Below, piece by piece: positions 26,011 to 33,791 of a stretch of 64,000 nucleotides of DNA (the first letter of the stretch is position 1; each line of letters starts with the position of its first letter). This stretch comes from Halobacteriales archaeon QS_4_69_31. GTDB lineage: Archaea; Halobacteriota; Halobacteria; Halobacteriales; Haloarculaceae. The position numbers and the translations under genes were made by a program. The notes under the pieces are model-generated. The model was not told the DNA's origin. It was given only the letters and a program-made list of their open reading frames with translations, and ran no database searches. The stretch is taken from contig PXRP01000031.1 of the NCBI GenBank assembly GCA_003021655.1, forward strand, positions 1-64,000, read 5' to 3'.

Positions 26011-26575
26011 CGGCGTCCTCCCGTTCGCCCTCGGCGATCCGGTAGAGTTCGTCGACGGCGTGGCGCGCCCGGCGTGTGAACGCAGCGTCGGGGCGGAACA
26101 TCGACCGGACCCGGTCGAGGGGGCCGTCCCCGGGTTCGGTCCCGGAGAACAGCGCGGCCGCGACGGGGTCGTCGGTCCAGGTCCGGTCGTCGAGGGCGGC
26201 TCTGGCCTCGTCGGCGGCGTAGTCGAACCGCCGCCGGAGCGTGGCGACCGCGACGTCGGCCAGCTGGCTCCGCAGGCGGTCGCGCTCGGCGGCGTTGTGC
26301 AGTTGCGCCGAGAAGGCCGCGAGCCGGTCGTCGAAGTCGGCGCCGGGTGTCGGCAACTCGATGGCCTGCTCGGTGTCGGCCGTCTCGGCGTAAGAGGGGT
26401 CGGTCGACCTGCGGCGCTGGACCTCCCGGAACCCGCCCAGCACGAGCACCGCGCCCAGGACCGTCACGAGCGCGTCGTCGGTCGGCAGCCCGGCCGTCAG
26501 CCCCGGGGCGGCCAGCGCCGCGATGCCCAGAACCCCGAGCGCGACCCCGACCACCGCCGACAGCCGAACGTTCAC
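26003..26575 (-). CDS. DUF7269-like small membrane protein
   Basis: 190 residues with two N-terminal hydrophobic helices (VGVALGVLGIAALAAPGL and ALVTVLGAVLVLGG), then a soluble alpha-helical region (LRSQLADVAVATLRRRF, DRTWTDDPVAAALF). It starts at an ATGA overlap with the DUF4129 stop and its own stop overlaps the DUF58 start, so the three are translationally coupled. Function unknown; probably part of a membrane complex with DUF58 and DUF4129. Confidence 0.78.
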   Translation of the reverse strand: MNVRLSAVVGVALGVLGIAALAAPGLTAGLPTDDALVTVLGAVLVLGGFREVQRRRSTDPSYAETADTEQAIELPTPGADFDDRLAAFSAQLHNAAERDRLRSQLADVAVATLRRRFDYAADEARAALDDRTWTDDPVAAALFSGTEPGDGPLDRVRSMFRPDAAFTRRARHAVDELYRIAEGEREDADE

Positions 26576-27546
26576 CCGGGCTCACCCCCGTCCTCCGCGT
26601 AGGTCGCCTCGATGCGCCGGAGCGTCTCGACGGCCTGCCGTTCGCGCTCGGGCGTCGGGTCGGCCCCGCCGTAGCGGACCTCCTCGAAGAGGGCCGTCAG
26701 CTCGTCGACGTCGGCCGGGTCCATCCCCGCCCGGACGGCCACGCGGGCGAACTCGGCGGGCGTGCTCGCGTCCGGGTGCTCGACGGTCAGGGGGTCGGTC
26801 ATCTCCGCCCACGCGCGGAACACCTCGTTCTCGAAGTCGCTGTCGCGTTCCAGCCGGTCGGCCGCCCGCCCGGCCGCCGCCCCGACCGCGGCCACGTCGG
26901 CGCGCTCCTCGACCGGCTCGTCGACGGGGTCGGCCTCGCTCTCGTCGGACAGCCGGTCGTGGTCGCCCGTCAGCACGAGCACTGCGACGACGCCCAGCAG
27001 GCCGACGACCAGCAGGAACAGGAGCTGTGTGAGGACGGACGGAGCCGCGGGGGCGCCGCCCGCGATCCCGCCGCCCTCCTCGAGCGAGGGCGCCCCGGCC
27101 CGCGACAGGTCGACGCCGATCCCGAAATCCCCGGTCGCACAGGAGGTGAGAAACAGGTAGAGGAGCGAGCCCAGGTACGCGACCGGTACCACGAGCCCAA
27201 GCCCGAGGACGGCGTCGTCGTACCACCAGCCGGCCACGAAGACCCCGAGCACTCCCAGCAGGAGCAGCGACTGGACGAGCGGGCGAGTGAGCCACACGAC
27301 ACAGACCTGGAACGGGACGCCACGGAGGTCGAGGTCCAGCAGGTCGTCCCCCCGTTCGCTCTGCCCCGAGTCCTCGCCCACCGGCGTGCCGACGTCGCCC
27401 GGCCTGTCGTCGAGGCCCGGCGAACCGGCGCCGATATCGCCCTCCGGGTCCGTGGTCGAGTCCACCGTCGCGGCGGCGAAGGCGATCACCGCCAGACAGA
27501 GGACCGCGAGCACGACCGTCTGCGGGCTGAGACTGGGGCGGTCCAC
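26572..27546 (-). CDS. DUF4129 domain membrane protein
   Basis: About 324 residues; GTG 27546 (VDRPSLSPQTVVLAVLC) is chosen, because it opens directly into the first helix, and longer starts add only low-complexity sequence. Four or five membrane segments precede a C-terminal DUF4129 helical domain: FRAWAEMTDPL, STPAEFARVAVRAGMDPADV, LTALFEEVRYGG, ERQAVETLRRIEATY. DUF4129 domains, related to transglutaminase-like protein tails, occur with MoxR/DUF58 partners. First gene of the four-gene operon. Confidence 0.85.
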   Translation of the reverse strand: MDRPSLSPQTVVLAVLCLAVIAFAAATVDSTTDPEGDIGAGSPGLDDRPGDVGTPVGEDSGQSERGDDLLDLDLRGVPFQVCVVWLTRPLVQSLLLLGVLGVFVAGWWYDDAVLGLGLVVPVAYLGSLLYLFLTSCATGDFGIGVDLSRAGAPSLEEGGGIAGGAPAAPSVLTQLLFLLVVGLLGVVAVLVLTGDHDRLSDESEADPVDEPVEERADVAAVGAAAGRAADRLERDSDFENEVFRAWAEMTDPLTVEHPDASTPAEFARVAVRAGMDPADVDELTALFEEVRYGGADPTPERERQAVETLRRIEATYAEDGGEPG

Positions 27547-27773
27547 ACGCCCCCTAGTCGACCCCGGTCTATAGATGTTCGTGGCCCACCCGACGGGTTC
27601 GGGGCAACACCGTCCGGTTCTCGCGCCGGGGGGCACTGCCCCACCCCCGAGCGGCGAGGGGCCGCGGTGTCACTCGACCGGGACCGTCGACGAAGCCTGA
27701 CTCGCGGGCCGTACCCGGCCGAATCGAGGAACCGACCCAAACTTTCAAACGGGCACGAGTGGTAACGGTTCAC

Positions 27774-27917
27774 ATGGCGATCTGTCCCTCCTGCGAGGCC
27801 GACATCTCGTCGTGGGCGAGGCGGCTCGAAAAAGCGCCGGCGGCCAACACGCCGAAAGTGTGGACCTGTCCGGAGTGTGACGTCGTGCTGGGCGTCTCCG
27901 ACTGGCAGTCGGGGTGA
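27774..27917 (+). CDS. Small CPxC-type zinc-finger protein
   Basis: 47 residues, MAICPSCEADISSWARRL... with two knuckles, CPSC (4-7) and CPEC (32-35), which should bind one zinc. Such tiny paired-CPxC proteins are abundant in haloarchaea and several affect growth or biofilm regulation. The frame has an ATG and ordinary codon bias. It is too short for routine gene callers. Confidence 0.75.
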   Translation: MAICPSCEADISSWARRLEKAPAANTPKVWTCPECDVVLGVSDWQSG

Positions 27918-28085
27918 CGGCCGGCGGTCACGTCCTCTCGGTTGCGACTCCGCCGCCAGCGACAGCGCCCGGTCGCAGGGGAGGGCGCCGTCCGGCGTTG
28001 CCACCGACGACGAGTACGCTCTCCGGGACGGACCACCACTCGCGGGACCGAAAGGTACAGACCGGTCGCGCCGCTCGATCGAGGT

Positions 28086-28364
28086 GTGACACCGACCGTC
28101 GACGAACTCCGGGACGAGATCCGTCTGGCCGTAGACAGGTACGAACGCGTCGAATCGACGGCCTTCACGAAGGAGGCGCTCGCAGCAATCTGTGGGGCCG
28201 TCGGGTACGACGTCGACACGGACCGCCTCCCCCCGAAATCCCGGATGCGGGCGGGCATCCTCTGGAAGGTCGGGCTCACAGACGAGGACGACCCCGCGCA
28301 AGCGGACCGGCCCTTCCGGACGGCGGAACTCGAAGCCATCGCCGAGGCGCTCCGGGACGAGTAG
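28086..28364 (+). CDS. Hypothetical small acidic protein
   Basis: 92 residues from a GTG start (TPTVDELRDEIRLAVDRYER). Predicted mostly helical with FTKEALAAICGAVGYDVD and SRMRAGILWKVGL; no membrane helix, metal site or DNA-binding motif is clear. Coding bias is convincing and the C-terminal half is shaped like haloarchaeal conserved hypotheticals, but I cannot name the family. It is preceded by 168 bp after the zinc-finger gene. Confidence 0.65.
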   Translation: MTPTVDELRDEIRLAVDRYERVESTAFTKEALAAICGAVGYDVDTDRLPPKSRMRAGILWKVGLTDEDDPAQADRPFRTAELEAIAEALRDE

Positions 28365-28439
28365 CGACCACCGAGGGACGCCCGACCACTCCTCGCTCGA
28401 ATCCGCCGAGCCCGCGGACGCCGCGCCACCCCGAAACGC

Positions 28440-28625
28440 GTATCTATACCTCTATCCGAGTCTATTCCATTAATACCGGACTGTTCCTCGAATCTGATTC
28501 CACAAACCGTAGTTTTATCCTATTATCAGGATTTTCTGATAGTATTTTCTGCTTCTCGAGTGTAAAATATATTTCTCTCGGCTATATATAAATTCATATC
28601 AGCATATTTCGTTCTATGCCGACAA
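28440..28625. other. AT-rich island
   Basis: About 185 bp with far lower GC than the surroundings, including AAATATATTTC, CTATATATAAATTC and a TATCAG/CTGATA inverted repeat around 28533-28552. No ORF. It may be an extended promoter/silencing region or foreign DNA. The remaining 28365-28835 sequence has no gene. Confidence 0.6.
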
Positions 28626-28719
28626 CGGGCCATCGGGTGGGTCGAGACCGGCCGGGACCGAACGCTCGTCGGGCGCGAAGGGCCCGTACACCCCGAGGGA
28701 AATTACACGCTTATAATTG

Positions 28720-28777
28720 TTATCGGTCCGGGAGAGAGTGACAGGCACAGAATTATCGGTCCCGGAGGGAGGGACAG
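28720..28777. repeat. 25-bp direct repeat 3' of the IclR gene
   Basis: Two copies (28720-28744 and 28753-28777), offset 33 bp, both starting TTATCGGTCC and ending GACAG, 22 of 25 bases identical. They lie about 60 bp beyond the IclR stop codon. Confidence 0.7.
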
Positions 28778-28835
28778 ATACGGACGCGGTCGGAGACCCG
28801 ACGGTTCGACAGGGCGGAACGCGCCGGCGGGGAGG

Positions 28836-29621
28836 TCACTCGTATTTCATCGTCAGTTCGACCTCGTTGGCCGCGCCCATGACGAGGTCGCTGAACTCGT
28901 CGGGTCGGAACCGGTGGGCGGAGCCGGAGACGCTCAGGCCGCCGACCACCTCGCCGTCGGGCGTCAGCACCGGCGCGCCGACCGCCCGGACGCCCTCCCA
29001 GCTCTCCTCGTCGTTGCGGGCGTAGCCCCGCTCGCGGACCCGTTCGAGTTCCGCGTCGAGTTCCGCTCGGTCCGAGATGGTGTTGTCGGTGACGGCCGCG
29101 AGCCCGTGGCGCTCGACAACCTCGTCGACGCGCTCCTCGGGGAACTGGGCGAGCATGGCCTTGCCCGCCGAGACGGCGTGGAGGGGGATCCGGACGCCCA
29201 CGCGGGAGTCGGTCGGGACGCTGTGTTTCCCGGTCGAGCGGTAGACGTAGACGGCCTCGCCGTGTTCGGCCACGAGAAACTGCGCGCGCATCTCTGTCTC
29301 GTCCGCGAGTTGCTCGACCTTGCTCTCGATGAGGCCGTCCTCGTTCCAGGGGCCCCGCGCGGCCTGACCGAGGTCGAGAAAGCGCAGTCCCACGCGGTAC
29401 TCGCCGTCGCGTTTGACCAGGTACCGCCGCTCGTGTAACGTCTGCAGGTGGGCGTGTGCCGTGCTCTTGGCGATGCCGAGCCGGTCGGCGACGGTCGTAA
29501 CCCCCGCCCCACCCTCCTCGTTGAGAACCTCGATGACGGAGAGCATCCGGGCCCCGGTCCGGATCGCCCCGTCGGATGCCGCGTCGTGGCTCATGCCCCG
29601 CGATTCCCGCTCCCCGCTCAT
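28836..29621 (-). CDS. IclR-family transcriptional regulator
   Basis: About 261 residues (ATG 29621; ATG 29594 is an alternative). Winged helix-turn-helix at about 25-80 (VTTVADRLGIAKSTAHAHL, with LVKRDGEYRVGLRFLDLG as the wing), then the effector-binding domain (AEHGEAVYVYRSTGKHS, PLHAVSAGKAMLAQ, GGLSVSGSAHRF). IclR proteins sense small acids and control catabolic genes. It is divergent from a CoA-transferase gene, the likely target, and two GTTCTGTCGAAC palindromes lie immediately upstream of its start. Confidence 0.92.
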   Translation of the reverse strand: MSGERESRGMSHDAASDGAIRTGARMLSVIEVLNEEGGAGVTTVADRLGIAKSTAHAHLQTLHERRYLVKRDGEYRVGLRFLDLGQAARGPWNEDGLIESKVEQLADETEMRAQFLVAEHGEAVYVYRSTGKHSVPTDSRVGVRIPLHAVSAGKAMLAQFPEERVDEVVERHGLAAVTDNTISDRAELDAELERVRERGYARNDEESWEGVRAVGAPVLTPDGEVVGGLSVSGSAHRFRPDEFSDLVMGAANEVELTMKYE

Positions 29622-29630
29622 AATGGTTCG

Positions 29631-29642
29631 GTTCTGTCGAAC
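29631..29642. promoter_or_regulatory. Operator-like palindrome, proximal copy
   Basis: GTTCTGTCGAAC (GTTC-N4-GAAC), 10 bp upstream of the IclR ATG; the extended context GGTT[C/G]CG..GAACG is shared with the copy at 29721. Position suggests autoregulation. Confidence 0.5.
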
Positions 29643-29720
29643 GGCTGAGAGAGGCCGCTCGAACACCCCGAGACCTGGGCGACCGAGAGCCGACCGACTG
29701 CCCGGCGCTCCCGCGGTTCC

Positions 29721-29732
29721 GTTCTGTCGAAC
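29721..29732. promoter_or_regulatory. Operator-like palindrome, distal copy
   Basis: A second GTTCTGTCGAAC exactly 90 bp from the first, in the IclR/CoA-transferase divergent region; 19 of 20 bases of the extended contexts (29625-29644 and 29715-29734) agree or nearly so. Confidence 0.5.
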
Positions 29733-29894
29733 GACCCGTCCGGGTCTCGCGGGGACGCCAGGGCGGGTCGACGGACCGGCGAGACCACTATCTTCAAGTA
29801 TTGGTAACACATCACTCGAAACGTGCCAGTCGTCCAGTAGCGGCGGGCCGGAGAGCCGTCCTACAGTGGCGACCGTATCGGCCGACATACAGCC

Positions 29895-31361
29895 ATGACT
29901 CGGGGAACGACGCGCGGAACGGTCACGGAGCGAGTGAACGGTGACGTACCCCTGTGGTCGGCGGGCGAGGCCGCAGGGCGGATCGACGCGGACGCGACGG
30001 TCGGCGTCTCGGGATTCGGCAGCGTGGGCTACCCGAAGGCGGTCCCGCTCGCGCTGGCCGACGCGGAGCGGGACCTGTCGCTGACCGTCGTCAGCGGCGG
30101 GAGCGTCGGCGAGGAGATCGACACCGCGCTCGTCGAGGCCGACGCCATCGAGCGGCGCTACCCGTTCCAGGCGCGCCCCGAGATCCGCGAGTTGATAAAC
30201 GAGGGCCGGGTCGCCTTCCACGACCGCCACATCTCCTCGCTGGGCGACGAGGTGGCGTACGGCCGCCTCGCCGACCTCGACGTGGCGCTAATCGAGGCCG
30301 TCGCGGTCGGCGAGGGCTGGCTGGTCCCGTCGACCTCGGTCGGCCACACGCCCACCTACGTCGAGCAGGCGGACGAACTGCTCGTCGAGGTCAATGACGC
30401 CCAGCCGCTGGGACTGCAGGTGCTCCACGACCTCTACCGGCGAGAGGCCCCGCCCGACCGCGAGCCGATCCCGCTGACCCGCCCCGACGAGCGCATCGGC
30501 CCCGGCCGCACCCGGTTCGACCCGTCGAAACTGGTCGGCGTGGTCAGGACCGACCGGCCGGACACGCCCTACTCCTTCCGGGCGCCCGGCGAGACCGAGC
30601 GCGCAATCAGCGACAACCTCGCCGCGTTCCTCGCTGAGGAACTCGACCGGAACCCGATACTCGCCGAGCGCGTCCACCTCCAGTTCGGCGTCGGGAGCAT
30701 CGGCAACGCGATGGTCGAAGTCATCGACACGGTCGACTTCGGCGACCGGGCGGTCCACTACCTCGGGGAGGTCCTCCAGGACGGCCTGCTGGACCTCCTC
30801 GCGGCGGGGCAGGTCGAGTCCGCCAGCGCCACGTCGCTGGCGCTGTCCGCGGACGGCCAGGACCGCCTGTTCGAGAACCTCGACGCGTACGCGCCGGACA
30901 TCGTCCTGCGGCCGGCCAGCGTCTCGAACAGCGCCGAGGTGGTCGACCGCTTCGGCGTCGTGGGCGTCAACAGCGCCCTCAGCGTCGACGTCTACGGGAA
31001 CGTGAACTCGACGCACCTCGGCGGGACACACGTCGTCAACGGCATCGGCGGCAGCGCCGACTTCAGCCGCAACTGCCCGCTCGCCATCGTCGCGCTGCCC
31101 TCCCGGACCGACGGCGGCACGCCGCGGGTCGTCCCGATGGTCACCCACGTCGACCACACCGAACACGACGTCGACGTGATCGTGACCGAACAGGGCCTGG
31201 CCGACCTCCGGGGCCTCTCGCCCCGCGAACGGGCCGAGCGGATGGTCGCGGCGTGTGCCCACCCCGACGACCGCGATGACCTCCGGGCGTACCTCGACCG
31301 GGCCGGACGGACCGGCGGGAACCTCCCCCACGACCTCGACTTTGCCTTCGACTGGCGGTGA
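29895..31361 (+). CDS. Acetyl-CoA hydrolase/CoA-transferase family protein
   Basis: 488 residues, full length for the Cat1/4-hydroxybutyrate CoA-transferase family, which moves CoA between acetyl- or succinyl-CoA and a carboxylate through a glutamyl-CoA thioester. Seen are SGFGSVGYPKAVP, the oxyanion loop QFGVGSIGNAMVE (about 258-270), the likely catalytic Glu in LGEVLQDGLLDLL, and the C-terminal GGSADFSRN and VTEQGLADLRGLSPRERAE blocks. Beside an IclR gene, so probably induced by its substrate. A MaoC hydratase follows on the same strand. Confidence 0.9.
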   Translation: MTRGTTRGTVTERVNGDVPLWSAGEAAGRIDADATVGVSGFGSVGYPKAVPLALADAERDLSLTVVSGGSVGEEIDTALVEADAIERRYPFQARPEIRELINEGRVAFHDRHISSLGDEVAYGRLADLDVALIEAVAVGEGWLVPSTSVGHTPTYVEQADELLVEVNDAQPLGLQVLHDLYRREAPPDREPIPLTRPDERIGPGRTRFDPSKLVGVVRTDRPDTPYSFRAPGETERAISDNLAAFLAEELDRNPILAERVHLQFGVGSIGNAMVEVIDTVDFGDRAVHYLGEVLQDGLLDLLAAGQVESASATSLALSADGQDRLFENLDAYAPDIVLRPASVSNSAEVVDRFGVVGVNSALSVDVYGNVNSTHLGGTHVVNGIGGSADFSRNCPLAIVALPSRTDGGTPRVVPMVTHVDHTEHDVDVIVTEQGLADLRGLSPRERAERMVAACAHPDDRDDLRAYLDRAGRTGGNLPHDLDFAFDWR

Positions 31362-31458
31362 CTCCCGCCGACGGGAGGGGAGCGGCGGAGTCGGTCTCCG
31401 AGAGGACCCAGGGGTGGGCGGGATAACGTTTTGTCGTCGGGGCTGCGATGGGTCCGGT

Positions 31459-32028
31459 ATGGGCGAGGACACAGACCCACCACAGCGACTGAAACGCGGC
31501 TGGCAGGGACGGTTCTACGAGGACTTCGCCGTCGGCGACGTCTACAAACACCCCTACGGCCGCACGGTAACGGAGGAGGATAACGTCTGGCTGACGAACC
31601 TGACGATGAACCTCAACCCGATGCACTTCAACGAGCCCTACGCCGCCGGGACGGAGTTCGGCGAGCGACTCGTGAACGGGCTGGTCGTCATCGCCCTGGC
31701 GGTCGGGATGAGCGTCATCGACGTCTCGCAGAACGCGACGGCGAACCTCGGCTACGACGACGTCCGCCACCACGCGCCCGTCTACCACGGCGACACGATA
31801 TTCGTCGAGAGCGAGGTGGTCTCGAAACGCGAGAGCGACTCGCGCGACCACGTCGGCATCGTCACCACCGAACTGCGCGCGTACAACGCCGACGACGAAC
31901 TGGTCCTCTCGCTGAACCGTACTAACATGGTGCTCAAACGCGAGGCCGCCGACCCCTCGGCCGCGCGACCCCCCGGCTGGCCCGAGGGCGTCGGCACCCA
32001 ACCCGAGGATGTCTCCGAGACGGCGTGA
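31459..32028 (+). CDS. MaoC-like (R)-specific enoyl-CoA hydratase/dehydratase
   Basis: 189 residues from ATG 31459. Single hot-dog domain: FYEDFAVGDVYKHPYGRTVTEEDN, the catalytic-type segment NLNPMHFNEPYAAGTEFGERLVNGL (quoted in parts: NLNPMHFNEPYA), and VYHGDTIFVESEVVSKRESDS. The Asp of the usual N/D-P-x-H pair is replaced by Asn-Pro-Met-His, as in several MaoC subgroups. It hydrates an enoyl-CoA, or acts like a methylmalyl/mesaconyl-CoA dehydratase, and probably uses the acyl-CoA made by the neighbouring CoA-transferase. Confidence 0.87.
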   Translation: MGEDTDPPQRLKRGWQGRFYEDFAVGDVYKHPYGRTVTEEDNVWLTNLTMNLNPMHFNEPYAAGTEFGERLVNGLVVIALAVGMSVIDVSQNATANLGYDDVRHHAPVYHGDTIFVESEVVSKRESDSRDHVGIVTTELRAYNADDELVLSLNRTNMVLKREAADPSAARPPGWPEGVGTQPEDVSETA

Positions 32029-32093
32029 GCCGCGAGCCCACCCCGGTCGGTGCCGGCCCGGACTCCCGAGTATTAACTATTACCAAAGACCAC

Positions 32094-32104
32094 AATATTT
32101 ATTA
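32094..32104 (+). promoter_or_regulatory. TATA-like box
   Basis: AATATTTATTA, about 27 nt before the GTG of a 67-codon ORF that leads into the following membrane-protein gene. Confidence 0.55.
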
Positions 32105-32129
32105 GCGCCTGTGGTCCCATCTACATAGT

Positions 32130-32333
32130 GTGGCACGAGGTGACACGGCAGCGGTGTGGCCAGACTCGGGACCGGGCTCGGGTGAGGTCGGTCCGGACAA
32201 CCACGCATATCCCACGGAGACACAACCAATGACACGCAACGTTCTCGACGCGGACCCATGGAGTCGGCTCCACGCGACAGGCGCATCGACTACGGACAGC
32301 CCCGGCCCGGCGGGGGTGAGCGGGGATGGTTGA
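32130..32333 (+). CDS. Possible leader ORF coupled to a membrane protein gene
   Basis: 67 codons from GTG 32130 (an ATG at 32229 would give 34). It is hydrophilic, with Gly/Pro/Asp-rich sequence (DSGPGSGEVGPDN, STTDSPGPAGVSGDG), and its stop overlaps the next gene's start (ATGGTTGA). The distance to the TATA-like box fits a leaderless start at 32130. It could be a regulatory leader or simply 5' UTR. Confidence 0.35.
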   Translation: MARGDTAAVWPDSGPGSGEVGPDNHAYPTETQPMTRNVLDADPWSRLHATGASTTDSPGPAGVSGDG

Positions 32334-33438
32334 GGTCGCGACGGTGGCGGTGATGTGTGTCGCCGCCTTCGCGGGCGGTGCCTTCGGCGCGATGCTGGGC
32401 GCGTTGCACTCGTTTATCTTCGCCGGGTTCGTCATCATCGCGGGCGAGGCCGTCAACATCGCCGGCCGGACCATCGCGGGGATGGACGCGGCGGCGGGCG
32501 ACGCGGCCGCGCTCGGCGCCGTCGGGCTGACAAGCAACGTCGGCTTCGGGGCCGTCTTCGGCCCGCACATCGCCTTCGCGGGCGGCGTCGCGGCGACCGC
32601 CTACGCCGCGCGGAAGGGCTACATGGACAGCGACTGGGGGTACCACGACGGCAAGAACATCTTCTGGTGTTTCAGCTGTCACCGCCTCGACGTCGTCGCG
32701 GTCGGTGGCGTCTTCGGCGTCGCCGGCTACCTGATGACCCTCGCGCTGGCGACCGTCGGCGCGCCGATCGACCCGATCGCGGCCTCGATCGTGGTCTCGG
32801 CGGCCCTCCACCGGGTGGTGCTGGGCTACAACGTCTTCGGGCGGCCCCACGGGGAGGGATACTTCGACGTCTCGCCGTTCGAGCGCGAGGAGATCATCAC
32901 GACCGACGGCGGCGGCGGCGAACCCGAACAGCGCCTGGCCGTCGAGCCGTGGATCCCCTGGATGTACCAGTGGGACGGCCTCACCTTCCTCGGCGCCGTC
33001 GTGGGGGCGCTCGCCGGCTTCATCTTCTTCACCACCGGGAGCCCCTTCCTCGCGTTCGGGATCAGCGCGGCCAGCATCATGATCCTCAACGACGGCCTCC
33101 ATGACAGCTACGCGGACTTCGACCTCACGATGCCGCTGACCCACCACATGACGCTGTGTGGGAGCGCGGGGGTGCTGGCTTTCTCCGGGGTCAGCATCGC
33201 CAGCGCGACGCCCGGGAACGTCGCGGCCGCCATCCCGATGTGGCAGGCGCTGGTCGTCGGCGCGGCCTTCGGCGCGTTCGCCGCGCTCGTCGGCGAGGCG
33301 GCCGAGCGGGTCGTCTACGCGCACGGCGACACCCACTGGGACCCGCCCGCGACGGCCATCGCCGTGACGACGCTGCTCATCGGGGTGCTCGCGACTGTCG
33401 GCGTGCTCCCCAGCGGCGGGTACATCCCGACGCTCTGA
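32326..33438 (+). CDS. Conserved hypothetical polytopic membrane protein
   Basis: 370 residues with about nine membrane helices rich in Gly/Ala, e.g. GGAFGAMLGALHSFIFAGFV and AIAVTTLLIGVLATVGVLP. A central hydrophilic segment (HDGKNIFWCFSCHRLD, PHGEGYFDVSPFEREEI, EPWIPWMYQWDG) contains CFSCH, a possible metal or redox site, and a later TLCGSAGVL. I recognise no transporter signature. It lies between the MaoC/CoA-transferase genes and two alcohol dehydrogenases on the same strand, so it may take up the substrate of that pathway. Confidence 0.75.
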   Translation: MVEVATVAVMCVAAFAGGAFGAMLGALHSFIFAGFVIIAGEAVNIAGRTIAGMDAAAGDAAALGAVGLTSNVGFGAVFGPHIAFAGGVAATAYAARKGYMDSDWGYHDGKNIFWCFSCHRLDVVAVGGVFGVAGYLMTLALATVGAPIDPIAASIVVSAALHRVVLGYNVFGRPHGEGYFDVSPFEREEIITTDGGGGEPEQRLAVEPWIPWMYQWDGLTFLGAVVGALAGFIFFTTGSPFLAFGISAASIMILNDGLHDSYADFDLTMPLTHHMTLCGSAGVLAFSGVSIASATPGNVAAAIPMWQALVVGAAFGAFAALVGEAAERVVYAHGDTHWDPPATAIAVTTLLIGVLATVGVLPSGGYIPTL

Positions 33439-33580
33439 GACCGACCGCCGCTGCCGACCGCAACTGGCGACCACCACGGCCTGGACCGAACGGACGGGCC
33501 ACCACCGCAGCCACGACCGGCCACGACCCGGCCGGGTCCGGGGCCTGCTGTTCGGCCGGGCGGGGGCCCGCCACCCGGAC

Positions 33581-33711
33581 GGGTCGCGTGCAGGGTCCAG
33601 GTCGGCCCCACTGCCCGCTCGGGTCGCGTGCCGGGTCCGGGCCGGCCCCGCGTCCGACCGGTTCGGGGCCCGAGGTCGGGCCGGCCCCGCGTCCGACCGG
33701 TTCGGGGCCCG
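33581..33711. repeat. GC-rich ~39-bp tandem repeats downstream of the membrane protein gene
   Basis: The last two copies (33639-33672 and 33678-33711) are identical over 34 bp with a 39-bp period; two more degenerate copies precede them (GGGTCGCGTG at 33581 and 33621). The array occupies the middle of the otherwise empty 33439-33764 gap. Confidence 0.8.
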
Positions 33712-33764
33712 CGAGGAGCCGCTAATCCGTCCACAGAACGCTCCTCTGTCGGTTCCGTGCAACG

Positions 33765-33774
33765 TTAATTCTAA
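33765..33774 (+). promoter_or_regulatory. TATA-like box for the Zn alcohol dehydrogenase
   Basis: TTAATTCTAA, with its end about 18 nt and its centre about 22-25 nt before ATG 33792, supports a leaderless transcript starting at that ATG. Confidence 0.5.
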
Positions 33775-33791
33775 GTAGTCCGTCCGAGATA

